A stretch of 53,411 nucleotides of DNA, taken from contig JABLUY010000252.1 in NCBI GenBank assembly GCA_013306675.1, forward strand, positions 1-53,411, written 5' to 3'. Below, in pieces: positions 9,048 through 18,969 of this stretch (position 1 is its first letter; each line of letters opens with the position of its first letter). Position numbers and translations under genes: made by a program. Source of the stretch: Thraustochytrium sp. TN22. Lineage: Eukaryota > Sar > Bigyra > Thraustochytrida > Thraustochytriidae. The notes beneath the pieces were generated by a model. It saw only the letters and a program-made list of their open reading frames with translations. It searched no databases and was not told the origin of the DNA.

Positions 9048-12000
9048 CTTGCTTGCCTTGCCTTGCTCGACTCGACTTGACTTGACTTGCTGTTGCTTTG
9101 CTCCTCGTCACCGGGGGCCCCTCGGCCGCCCGCGCTCTCCGCTGCTGCTTCCGCTGCTGCTGCTGCTGCTGCTGCTGTTGCTGCTCGAGTTGCTGGTTTG
9201 TTGATCGCCGCGACGGCCCTCGCCTCCGCGGTCCCGGCCGAGCAGCGCGCGCTGCTTTGCCGCCTGCGCGAACAGCTGCGACCGAGGAAGGAGGGAAAAT
9301 CACAAGTAGGCCAGCACCACGCCGGCCAAGTCAACACGCCTCGTCTACCCGGAGGCCAACTTGAAGTTTCCAGCCCGGCCGTTCCGCGACCCCGGCCAAG
9401 CACCGCCGCCCCGGACTACGGCGTCGCGCTTCCTCCAAGGCTACTAGCGCCTGCCTGCTGCTGTCTGTGACTGACTGGCGGCCGCCGTCCGTACGTAGCG
9501 AGCGACGAGCGTAGTTCTGCGTGCACTGCAGGCGCGCTGCACTGCACTGCACGGACTCGGACTCGGACCCGGACTCGGACTCGGCGCGGCCAAGCCCGGA
9601 GAGGCGAGGAGAGAAGTCCGCCGCCGCCGGTCCGAGTCCAGGCCGCCTAGGCTAGGCCGCTGCAGCCTCGCGGTCGGCGGCGTGAAGGCGGCCAGCGGCG
9701 CACGCCGAGGTACAAGCGACGCGCGAGGCTGGAAGTCGCAGAACACGGCGTAGCGCCGCAGCCTGCACAACCGTTGTCCGTCGCGCAGCGCGCGCAGCAT
9801 AGCACAGCACAGCGCCGCTGCAAGCGAGCGAGCACGCGTGCGAGAGATGGGAAAGAGCCGAGTTGGCCTGGCCACGCACTGCACGCAGGCTTTGATTCAA
9901 GCGCCGCGTTGGCTAGCTAGCTGCTTGGACGAAAGGCAAGGCCGCCGCATCAACGCGGACTTTTCCGCGAGCGGGGGCCGTGGACTTGCAAGCGTGCTGC
10001 GTGGCCGCCGCCGCCGTCCTTGAAGCAAGGTTGAATGAAGCAAGCACTGCACCGCAACTTGAAGCAGGTGCCCGTCACCCGGGTCTCGACGACACTGGTT
10101 CTGACTGACTTGGACTCGAGTGCAGCTCTGTGCCAGACTCGGCGCGCGACGAGGCAGGACCGTGCAGCGGCGCAGCAGCGCAGCCGCAGCCGCAGCGCAG
10201 CGCCGAGAGGCAGAGCGCGGCGACAGCAGCCGGGGCGGCGCGCCGCGCGCGCGAGAGGCCGCAGGCGAAAAGCCGCCGCCTTGGTCGCGCGTCGCAGTCG
10301 CCTTCACGCGGTTCCGCACGCGCCCATGACCTGCGAGAAGAGGCACCCGCGCGCACCCGTGTGCTCTCGATCCAAGTGGCCCGCCGGGCGGCCCTTGTCC
10401 GCAGCGTGATGATCATCAAGCATGCCTGCGGCGCTGGCCGGCGCTCGAAAGCTGCGCGCCGCGTCGCGAGGCGTCCTCCGAGCGCCGAGACGCCGCCGGC
10501 GGCCGGCCGCGGCTGCCTGCAGCCCGGACGCCGCCTCGCTGGCAGCGCACGCGCGGGCCCGGAGGTCTCGCCGGCGTGGGAAGACGCAGCAGGACCCGGA
10601 CGCGCTGACGCAGTGCCAGCGCGCTCCGCTAAAACCCTGGGAGCGGGGTCGCGCGCGAGCGGCGCGCGCGGCCGGAGCACGGCGGAGGACTCGACCCGAC
10701 GACCGAGGCAGAGCGCTAGCGAGCGAGCGACGCCGAGCGTGATGCCGAAGCGAGCGCGCGCCGCCGGGCGCCCCGGCTAGCCCTCAGGCCAGGGCAGGGT
10801 CCAGCGCAAGCACGCGAGGAGGCTCCACATACGCCGCGAGCAGGGAGGGGCTCGGAACGGCCTCGAACTGCCAAAAGGCACGGCGCCGAGGTGCACGAGT
10901 GCGCGAACAGCCAGCCAGCCGGCCAGCCAGTCAGCGAGGGCAGAGCTGGAGGCAGCCAGGCGTGATGCTTGGCGCCAAGGCGAATGCCCTGCTCGCAGTG
11001 CTCGGAGGCCTGGCTTAGCTCTAGCTCTACTTGCTATCTTACAAACGGTGGTGGACTCGGCAGCAGAAGAGAAGAGAAGAGAATCAAGGTCAACTCGCCA
11101 GGGACGCTCGACTTCACCGTTGCCGCCGTGCACAGCGTCACCTTGGTCTCGCTGCGGCCCGGCCGTTCCGGCTGGCCGGCGGCAGCCATCACACCCTTCC
11201 TTACCTCGTGCAGTGTGCTCGCGCCCGCTAACCACGGCCAATCGGGCGCAGGGCGCGTGGCCTTTGCGGAACCTGTCGAGTCTCGCCAAGGTCATCGCCG
11301 TCCGCCCACGCCTGCGAGGATACTGCAGGGCAGGACCTCGGACTGCGCAGTAGCGTAGCACCGGCACGACTGGAAACGGGACGGACGATTCGGTACAAGA
11401 CAAGACGAGACGAGAGGGCGAGACGCCGGCGCCCCGCGCGTCCTATCATCGACGCGGTCCTCCAAGGGTCTGTCCGGTTCCGACGCAGACATGCTCGGAC
11501 CTGGATGTGGTGGTGCTGCCGCTGCCTCCGCACCTGGCCAGCCTGCTCGGAACGGCGCTGAAGAAGGGTGCAAGCCTAGACCATGCATGCAGTGGCGAGC
11601 GGGTGGGCGCGCGCAGCGAAGAATTGTCCGGCCGCAACTGCATCCTCGACTCATCACTTTGAAAGTCCATGCAGATGGCGGGTGCAGGCAGATCGAAGGC
11701 TGTACCGCGGGCCGTCCCGGCGGGCCGCAGCCTGCATTTGCGGAACGGCACGCCACGGTCCGGCGCGCCGCGTGCGTGCAAGATCGCTGCTCGTTGCACT
11801 GGACTCCGACGGGTGCACGCCATACGCCACATCCTGGCCTCCAAGTCAATCACTGCACCCTCAGCCACGCGAAAGAAACGTCCGGGACGGCAGGTTCTCT
11901 GCCGTGCGGCTGGTCCCAGTACCTTCACCGCAGGTCCCTGCTCATTCGCGCCCCGGCTCTTGCGTGCAGCGCTACTAAGAACCGCCTTGCTCGCCTTGCT

Positions 12001-12140
12001 CGCCAACGCCGTGCAGCTGTTGTCCAAGCTTGAATTGCGTATGCAGAGCTTGCCTGCCTTGCTCGTAGACTTCATTTCATGCTCGTGCAGAGCTTGCGCA
12101 AGGTTTTGCAGAGTTGAGCCACTCCGTGCAAGCGAGCCGT
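9048..12140. other. gene-poor intergenic DNA
   Basis: About 3.1 kb right of the Rieske gene start, probably including its promoter. Notable are a (CTG)n-rich run at 9141-9186 (CAG in the sense of the Rieske transcript, about 95-140 bases upstream of its ATG) and (ACTCGG)-type short repeats near 9553-9581. The open frames are arginine/alanine-rich and overlap on several strands, as expected from GC-rich non-coding sequence; none shows a domain. Confidence 0.6.
9141..9186. repeat. (CTG)n trinucleotide repeat upstream of the Rieske gene
   Basis: GCT/CTG triplets with few interruptions; reads as CAG repeats in the transcript sense of the Rieske oxygenase and lies just upstream of its ATG. A similar run lies upstream of the 2OG oxygenase (1261-1302). 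Confidence 0.85.
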
Positions 12141-12205
12141 CACGGGTGCAAGTGAGCTATGAGATCAAGCGAGCTGCTGTGCAAGCACGTGAGCTCCGTG
12201 CAAGC

Positions 12206-12341
12206 AAGCGAGCTCTGCACAAGCACGTCCCGACGCGCAAGCGAGCTCTGCACAAGCACGTCCCGATGCGCAAGCGAGCTCTGCACAAGCACGTCCCGAT
12301 GCGCAAGCGAGCTCTGCACAAGCGCGTCCCGATGCGCATAG
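12206..12341. repeat. 33-bp tandem repeat, about 4 copies
   Basis: Unit contains AAGCGAGCTCTGCACAAGCA followed by CGTCCCGATGCGC; copies differ by only one or two bases, so this is the youngest-looking array in the field. Confidence 0.9.
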
Positions 12342-12359
12342 CTCGCGTAGGGATTGCTC

Positions 12360-12525
12360 GCGTGGGGGCTGCTCGCGCAGAGCTCGCTCACGCGGAGCTT
12401 GCTGATGCAGAGCTCGCTCGCGTAGAGCTCGCTCGCGTGGAGCTTGCTCGCGTGGAGCTTGCTCGCGTAGAGCTCGCTCACGCGGAGCTTGCTGATGCAG
12501 AGCTCGCTCGCGTAGAGCTTTTTCG
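12360..12525. repeat. 15-bp tandem repeat, about 10 copies
   Basis: Unit GAGCTCGCTCGCGTA with C/T and final-base variants. On the plus strand it can read E-L-A-R-V, on the minus strand S-E-L-Y-A; neither shows other coding signs. Confidence 0.9.
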
Positions 12526-13030
12526 CGAGCGGTGTGCACATGTAGAGGCGCTCAAACGCATTTTGCGTCATGAGTCTCGCTCGCGCAAAGCCCGCTCACG
12601 TGAATCTTGCCGGCACACAGCTCGCTCGCGCAGAGCTTGCTCGTGCGTAATTCGGTCGCAAGCGGCTTGCACATGTTTATGGCCTTGCTTTCGACTCGTC
12701 GCTGTGGCGCTCGGTCGCGCAGAGCATGCTTACATGCATCGCTCTCGCGAGCGATTCGCAAGCGTGGAGGTCAACTTGCGCTTGCAGATCTCGCTCGCAC
12801 AAAGATCGCTTGTAATGAGATTCTACGTAGGTCGGCACGGGAGGCGCTGACGCGTGACTTGCGCTCGCGAGGCTAGCGAGGCTCGCTCGCGCGCTTAAGC
12901 ATGACTGCCTGAGGTTCGTCCGCGCAGTGCTCGCTTGCGTCGTACTAGCTCGTGCAGAGCTTGCTCACACAGATCTCACTCGTGAAGAGCCTGGTACGCG
13001 GGGCTTGCTCGCTCAGGACTTGCTGGTATA

Positions 13031-13150
13031 TCGCTCGCTCGCGCAGAGCAAGCTCAAGCTCGCGCAGAGCAAGCTCAAGCTCGCGCAGAGCAAGCTCAAG
13101 CTCGCGCAGAGCAGGCTCAAGCTCGCGTAGAGCAAGCTCGAATTCGCGCA
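13031..13150. repeat. 21-bp tandem repeat, about 5 copies
   Basis: Unit TCGCGCAGAGCAAGCTCAAG plus one base; the last copies are diverged. Confidence 0.9.
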
Positions 13151-15480
13151 GAGCGAGCTTGCGCTCTTTGAGCGAACGAGCTCATGTAGAGCTCGCTCGC
13201 GCAGAGCCTACTTGCGAAGAGCTTGGTTCTGCGGAGACGCATTCGTAGAGCTTGCTTGCTCAGAACACGCTCGCGTGGAGCTCGCTTGCGCGGAGACTTC
13301 GCGGAGCTTGCCCGCAAAGCCTCGCCGCACAGAGTTCGCTCAGGCAGAAGTTGCTAGCACAGACCTCGCTCATAGACACGCCGGCACAAACCTCACTCTC
13401 TTAGACCTCGCTCGCGTAGAGCTTGCCTGCGCGGAGCTCGCTTGAGGAGAGCTTGCCTATGCAGGGCTCGTTCATGCAGCGCAGAGCTCGATCGTGTAGG
13501 GCTTGTATTCGCGCGGCGCTCACTCACCTAGCTAGAGTTCGCGCAGCCCGACCTCGTCCGCAACTTGTCCGTACAAGTTCGCTCGCATTGATCTTGCTTG
13601 CGATGAGTGTTCCCGCAGAGCCCCTTTTCGCAGAGATCGCTCATGCAAGGCTTGCTCGCGTGGAGCTCGCTCGCGCGCAGCTCAGTCCTGTTCGCTCCCA
13701 AGACCTTGGCTGCGCGGATCAAACTCACACAGAGCTCGCACACGCAGAGCGCGCTTCCGTTGAGCTTGTTCGCGAGAAGCTTGCTCGAGCAGAGCCTTTT
13801 CGCGTGTCGCTCACTCATGCAGAACTCGCTTGCGTCTCTCGCTCATCAAGCTTGCGTCTACCTTGCTTGACCCGAGCTCACTAGAAGCTCGCTCGGTTTC
13901 GTGGAGCTTGTTCGCGGAAAGCTTGCTTGTGAGCAAGCTCGCGAGCGGCTCGCTCGCATTGTGTGAGACTCACTCGCGGTGAGCTTGCTCACGAGCAGCT
14001 CGCTTGTGGAGAGCTTGTTCACGCGCAGCACGCAAGCGAGCAGCTCACTTAAGGAGAGCTTAGCTCGGGAACAGCTCTCTCGTGTAGAGCTTGCCACGAG
14101 CATCTTCCTGACCTGCACGAAGATCGCTCGCGGGGAGAGCTTGCTTGTGAGCAGCTCGCTCGTGCAAAGAATGCTCCCGCCCAGCTCGGTCGCTCACGTG
14201 TAGCTCGCTCGCTCGCCTGCAGCTCGCTCGCCTGCCTGCGGCTCGCTCGCGGAGAGCTTACTTGCGAGCGGCTCGCTTCGTGTAGAGCTTATCCTCACTC
14301 GCTTGCGTGGAGCTCGCTCGCTTGCAGGGAAATTGCTCGCTTGCGCGGAGGTCGCTCGCGGGGAAATTGCTTTTGAGCAGCTCGCTCGTGTGGAGCTTGC
14401 TCATGAGCCAGCTCGCTCGCTTGCGCGCAGCTCGCGAACATCTTGCTCGTGCAAAGCACACGTTTGTGTTGAGCTCGACTACCTGAAGCTTGCTCAAGGC
14501 TCGCGGGGAGCTTGCTCAAACGGAGATAACCCTTGTCGAGCTCGCTCGAGCGAGGCTTGCTCGAGCAGAGCATGATTGCTAGCAAGCAAAGCTTCCTCGC
14601 GTACAACTCAAGAACCCGTTTAAACATACGGTAGGGCTTGCTCACGCAACTTGGGCTCGCTCGCGGAGAGCGTTCTTGTGCGCGGCTTGCTCGCACGAAG
14701 CTTGCTCAGGCAGTGCAGCTCGGCGAATCCTTGCGGCGGGTTACAAGCGAGCGCGTGTGCACGGGCCCTTCTGACCGGTATCGACGCGCACCTACGCACT
14801 GCGAGCGCATGTTAGGAGCTCGCTTCCAGCTCTCAAGCGTCCCTGAGCGGCCTGAGCCTCTGAGGACACTTACGGTTTGACAAGGCAGGGTCATGGGTCA
14901 GCTCGTCGCGCGCGCGGGCTTCTTGCAAGACGTCCGGTCCGGTCCGGAGCGCAAGGAGCTCTGCACCACCTCCAAAAGGGGCTAGATGCTTCTTGCGACT
15001 TCTCCACAGCGATTTACGTAGCATCCGAGAGCTTCCCTCTGAGGCGTCCATCCGCCCATGAACTGCGCACACTCGGACGCTGCGCGCCTAGCTCATCTCC
15101 AACACGCGGCACGTCGCAAGCAGCTCCTTCAGCCCTGCGCGCTCATGCGTCGCACGCGCCGCTCCTCCTCGCCCTCTCCCGGCCTCGCTCCAGCTAGCTA
15201 GCTCCAGGCGTAGCTGGACCTTGACCTCTCCTGGAAACTCCACTGCAGAATCTCCAACACCCCGGCTGTGGCCTAGTTCGGCCCTAGCTCTAAGCAACCT
15301 CTGGCGAGCTAGCTAGCCAGAAGCCCTCAAAAACCTGGCCTCGAGCTCGGCCTTGAGCTCGGCCTCGAGCTCGGCCTCGCTCCCGCCTCACAGTCAAACT
15401 CGGCCTCGAAGTCGGCCTCGAACACGCGGCCTCGGACTCCGCCGGCGCCTCATGTCGCCTCCCAAGCTAGCCAGCCCGCC

Positions 15481-15557
15481 GAGTCCGAGTCCGTCGCCGA
15501 GTCCGAGTCCGAGTCCGAGTCCGAGTCCGAGTCCGAGTCCGAGTCCGAGTCCGAGTC
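15481..15557. repeat. (GAGTCC)n hexanucleotide repeat
   Basis: About twelve copies of GAGTCC with one interruption near 15492-15497. Confidence 0.95.
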
Positions 15558-16098
15558 GCGGCCCTGGTCGCCGCGGACTCGTCCCCTGTCCGCAGCGCAG
15601 TGCCCGTGCCAGTGGCACTGCGCGCCAACCGTCGCCTGCGGGGAGGAGAAAAAAAAAAGAAAATCAACTGCAGCGTGAAGTCGCCGCCGCGCCGCGCGCC
15701 CGGCGCCGCTGGCGGGCGCGCGGCTCGCCGCTGGCCGGCCGTGGCGCTGGGCCGCTGGCCGCGCGGCTGCCGGCTGGGGGCGGCTGCGGGCCGCAGCGCG
15801 CGCCGCCGCCGCCTTCCCCGCGCCTCCTTCACCCCTCTCCGGCCGCGTCTCGGCGCGTCTCGCCAAGGCCTCGCCGGAGGGGTGCGCGCGCGCACCCGCA
15901 GCGCTCTGCAGCGCTCCGCAGCGCGCCCGCAGCGCGCCCGCAGCGCTGGTCGCATGAAGAAGGCCGCGCGGCGGCGGTCATGGCGCCTCTCCCGCCTCGC
16001 GCCGCCCGCGGCGCCGACGACGGCGGCGCAGCGAGCGGCGCGGACGAGACTCGCCCCGCCCCGCCCCGCCCCGCCCCGCCTCGGGCGCGCCTGCCGGC

Positions 16099-16158
16099 GG
16101 CCTCGCCTCCGGCCTCGCCTCCTGCCTCGCCTCCTGCCCCGCCTCCTGCCTCGCCTCC
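16099..16158. repeat. 12-bp tandem repeat (GGCCTCGCCTCC), 5 copies
   Basis: Five consecutive 12-base units with one or two base changes, about 260-320 bases upstream of the DMGDH-like start codon. Confidence 0.9.
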
Positions 16159-16416
16159 TGTCTCTCGCTCTGAGGTTTTTTGCGGCGGCGGGACCGAGGG
16201 CGAGTGTCCCGGCGGTGCAGGCGCTCGGGGCGTGCGGAAAAGGCGCGGGTCCGGGCGCTCGAGAGGCGGCTGCAGGCAGGCAGCGCGGGCGGGCGGGAAG
16301 GGGAGGGAGGGCATGGCGGCGGCGGCGGCGGCAGGCAAGCAAGCAAACACGGAACGCGGCGAAGGAGAGGCAGGGCCCCGCGCAGCCGGTCTTGCGAGGG
16401 TACCGCGGCAGGCAAG

Positions 16417-18969
16417 ATGTCTGCGAAGTGGGAGGCGCCGCGCAAGGCGGTGGTGATTGGCGGCGGCGTGGCCGGCGCGACCATCAGCCGCGTGCTGGCG
16501 GCCCGCGGCGTGCAGGTGACGCTCCTGGAGAAGGCCGGGCAGCTGTGCTCGGGCGCGACGTGGCACGCCGCCGGCCTGGTGACGCGCTTCGCCGGCTCGT
16601 CCAAGCTCAAGAAGATCCATGTGCGCGCGCTGGAGCTCATGACGGAGCTGCACGAGGAGCACGGCATTGGCCTGCACCTGCCGGGCTCGATCCGCGTCAT
16701 CGAGAAGGACAACATCGACCGCCTGCGCGAGGCGCAGCAGCACGTGGCCATGGCCAAGCTCTTCGACGACCCCATGTACCCTACGAGGCTGATCGGGCCG
16801 GACGAGGTCAAGGACCTGCACCCGCTCATGGACGTCTCGCAGGTGGAGTGCGGCATCTACACCCCGTACGACGGTGATGTGGACCCGACCTCGCTGACGA
16901 CGACCGTGGCGCGCCTCGCGCGCGCGGACGGCGCGGTCATCCGGCTGAACGCGGAGGTGACCAACATCACGGCGGCCACGACCCCGGGCAACCGCTTCGC
17001 GGTGCACGTCAAGGGCGACGACGCGCCGCTCGAGTGCGACACGATCGTCAACGCCGCCGGCCTGTGGAGCCGCGGCATCTCCGACATGGTGCCGGGCGGC
17101 AAGGAGAAGCTCTCGCACCCCGCGTACGTGATCGAGCACCAGTACGCCATCACCGAGGTGGTGCCGCAGGTGCGCGAGCTGGCGGAGAAGGGCCACAACG
17201 GCGGCCGCCTGCCCGTGCTGCGCGACCTCAAGGGCTCCTCGTACATCCGCCAGGAGGGCCACGGCTTCCTCATCGGCCCGTACGAGAACCAGTGCATCGT
17301 GCGCACCGACATGGCCCGCGGCCCGCCGTCGGACTTCGTCATGGAGCTCTTCCCGGACGTGCTGGACCGCATCGAGGAGAACCTCATGCAGGGCATGGAG
17401 CTCGTGCCGTGCCTGGGCGAGGTCGGCTTCAAGACCGTGGTCAACGGCCCGACCATCTGGACCGGCGACTCGCTCGCGCGCGCCGGCCGCACGGCCATCC
17501 CGGGCTGGTGGGACTTCAACTCGCTCACCTACGGTATCGCGCAGTCGCTCTCGCTGTCCGAGTACCTGGGCCACATCATGCTCGAGGGCGAGCAGCCCAA
17601 GAACTTCGACGCCGCGCCGTACTTTGACCCGCTCCGCTACGGCTCGTGGGCCAACGACGACTGGACCGTGGCCAAGATCCAGGAGACGTACACGCACAAC
17701 AACCGCGTCGTGTACAACTTCGAGAACCGCGCCGCTGGCCGCGAGTTCCTCAAGCACCCGTACCCGCTGCACGACGTGCTCGCCAAGCACGGTGCCCGCT
17801 TCGGCGGCATTGGCGGCGCTGGCTGCGAGGTGCCCATGGTCTACATGCCGGAGAACGGCGAGATGGTCAAGCCGCAGGAGACCCAGAACAACAAGTCCTT
17901 CTCTGACTTCGCCTGGGCCCCGTACGCCGAGGAGGAGGCCGCGCACGTGCTCAAGAAGGCCGGCCTCGCCTACTCGAGCTTCTCCAAGATCCGCGTCAAG
18001 GGCCCGGACGCCAAGGCCTTCATGCAGGAGGTCACCACCGGCAACCTCCCGGTCACCAAGGAGCCCGACACCGACATGGCCTGCCGCCTCACCTACTGCA
18101 CCACCATGAAGGGCCAGGTGCAGACCGAGTTCACCATCTGCCGCATGAACCACGCCGGCGACGACTGGTACCTGGTCGGCGGCCGCGACTTCGTGCGCCA
18201 GGACCTCGCCTGGCTCGAGGAGCGCGCGCGCTTCGGCGGCTTTGACGTCTCGCTCACCAACCAGACCGACGACATTTGCGTGCTGCACATCTGCGGCCCC
18301 GAGTCCGGCCGCATCCTCGCCGCCGTCGACGACCGCATCCGCGGCCTCAACTTCATGCGCGCCCGCGAGATCGAGGACTTTGGCGGCAAGAAGGGCCTCA
18401 CCGCCCAGGTCTTCCGCGTCTCCTTCACCGGCGAGATGGGCTACGAGATCCACTTCCCGTCCGCCGAGGGCCCCGCCGTGCACGAGCTCATCTGGGAGAA
18501 CCAGGTCTCCAAGGACTCGGACCTCCGCCACATTGGTGCCCAGGCCATCGACTCCCTCCGCGTCGAGAAGGGCTTCAAGTTCCGCGCTGACCTCGACTTT
18601 GCCCACTACAAGGAGGCCGGCATCATGCCCTTCGTCGCCAAGAAGCGCGCCTTCCTCGGCCGCGACGACGACAACCTCGTCGAGCCCCAGCGCCAGTCCG
18701 CCATGTTCTCCATCGACACCGCCCCCGGCTGGGAGTGGTCCGTCATCGGCGACAGCCCCGTCATCCGCCTCAGCGACGGCGAGGTCGTTGGCTACACCAC
18801 CACCGCCTCGCGCGGCGCCACCACCGGCAAGACCGTCGCCATTGGCTACACCATCACGGACAAGTTCAACCCGGAGGACGAGGACCTCTTCCTCGAGTCC
18901 TACGGCCACCGCTGGCCCGTCAAGTTCGAGCCCAAGCCGCTCGGCGATGTCAACCGCGACGTCTACTAA
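16417..18969 (+). CDS. DMGDH: dimethylglycine dehydrogenase-like flavoprotein (DAO + GcvT)
   Basis: 850 residues, close to the 830-866 of known DMGDH. N-terminal FAD-dependent oxidoreductase domain with the dinucleotide motif GGGVAG (15-20) and TWHAAG with H50 at the position where DMGDH carries its covalent 8-alpha-histidyl FAD; the following RFAGSSKLKKIHVRALEL resembles DMGDH more than sarcosine dehydrogenase. The C-terminal half (from about residue 500) is a GcvT/aminomethyltransferase-like folate domain (SSFSKIRVKGPDAKAFMQ, VSFTGEMGYEIHF, IDSLRVEKGF). The reaction is N-demethylation of dimethylglycine to sarcosine, with the one-carbon unit passed to tetrahydrofolate and electrons to an electron-transfer flavoprotein. 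The ATG at 16417 gives a start right before the Rossmann strand and no mitochondrial presequence; the in-frame ATG at 16180 would add an Arg-rich extension. PDPR-like regulatory homologues are a less likely alternative. Confidence 0.9.
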   Translation: MSAKWEAPRKAVVIGGGVAGATISRVLAARGVQVTLLEKAGQLCSGATWHAAGLVTRFAGSSKLKKIHVRALELMTELHEEHGIGLHLPGSIRVIEKDNIDRLREAQQHVAMAKLFDDPMYPTRLIGPDEVKDLHPLMDVSQVECGIYTPYDGDVDPTSLTTTVARLARADGAVIRLNAEVTNITAATTPGNRFAVHVKGDDAPLECDTIVNAAGLWSRGISDMVPGGKEKLSHPAYVIEHQYAITEVVPQVRELAEKGHNGGRLPVLRDLKGSSYIRQEGHGFLIGPYENQCIVRTDMARGPPSDFVMELFPDVLDRIEENLMQGMELVPCLGEVGFKTVVNGPTIWTGDSLARAGRTAIPGWWDFNSLTYGIAQSLSLSEYLGHIMLEGEQPKNFDAAPYFDPLRYGSWANDDWTVAKIQETYTHNNRVVYNFENRAAGREFLKHPYPLHDVLAKHGARFGGIGGAGCEVPMVYMPENGEMVKPQETQNNKSFSDFAWAPYAEEEAAHVLKKAGLAYSSFSKIRVKGPDAKAFMQEVTTGNLPVTKEPDTDMACRLTYCTTMKGQVQTEFTICRMNHAGDDWYLVGGRDFVRQDLAWLEERARFGGFDVSLTNQTDDICVLHICGPESGRILAAVDDRIRGLNFMRAREIEDFGGKKGLTAQVFRVSFTGEMGYEIHFPSAEGPAVHELIWENQVSKDSDLRHIGAQAIDSLRVEKGFKFRADLDFAHYKEAGIMPFVAKKRAFLGRDDDNLVEPQRQSAMFSIDTAPGWEWSVIGDSPVIRLSDGEVVGYTTTASRGATTGKTVAIGYTITDKFNPEDEDLFLESYGHRWPVKFEPKPLGDVNRDVY

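Larger units (their letters stand above)
12150..14720. repeat. degenerate minisatellite field built on GAGCTCGCTCGCG-like units
   Basis: About 2.6 kb in which the words GAGCTCGCTCGCG, GAGCTTGCTCGCG and their reverse complements recur, mostly with 15-base spacing. Sub-arrays are clear: a 33-bp unit about four times (12206-12341), a 15-bp unit about ten times (12360-12525) and a 21-bp unit about five times (13031-13150). Since 15, 21 and 33 are multiples of three, several frames on both strands stay open and read as five-residue repeats such as AELAR/VELAR, but the open frame changes many times across the field. This argues against one current protein; it is a decayed satellite or the remains of a repeat-coding gene. 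Confidence 0.85.
14721..16416. other. intergenic and upstream region of the DMGDH-like gene
   Basis: No supported gene. Contains CTCGGCCTCGAG-type short repeats (15340-15440), a GAGTCC hexamer array (15481-15557), an 11-base A/G run with poly-A (near 15650), a CCCCG pentamer run (about 16053-16080) and a 12-bp array (16099-16158). The last 260 bases are the probable promoter and 5' leader of the DMGDH-like gene. An in-frame ATG at 16180 would add 79 Arg/Gly-rich residues. Confidence 0.6.

Noticed and set aside
11669-12850. 393-codon plus-strand frame including AELAR-type repeats, as a pentapeptide-repeat protein
   Set aside because: The pentapeptide-like part is short, the flanks are Arg/Cys-rich noise, and neighbouring repeats continue in other frames; a satellite explains it better.
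15829-18909. Minus-strand open frame of 1026 codons antisense to the DMGDH-like gene
   Set aside because: It mirrors the strong G/C third-position bias of the sense gene, is rich in V, L, G, A, D and H without any domain, and the sense protein is clearly conserved. The same applies to 21307-24267 (minus) and 7266-9080 (plus).
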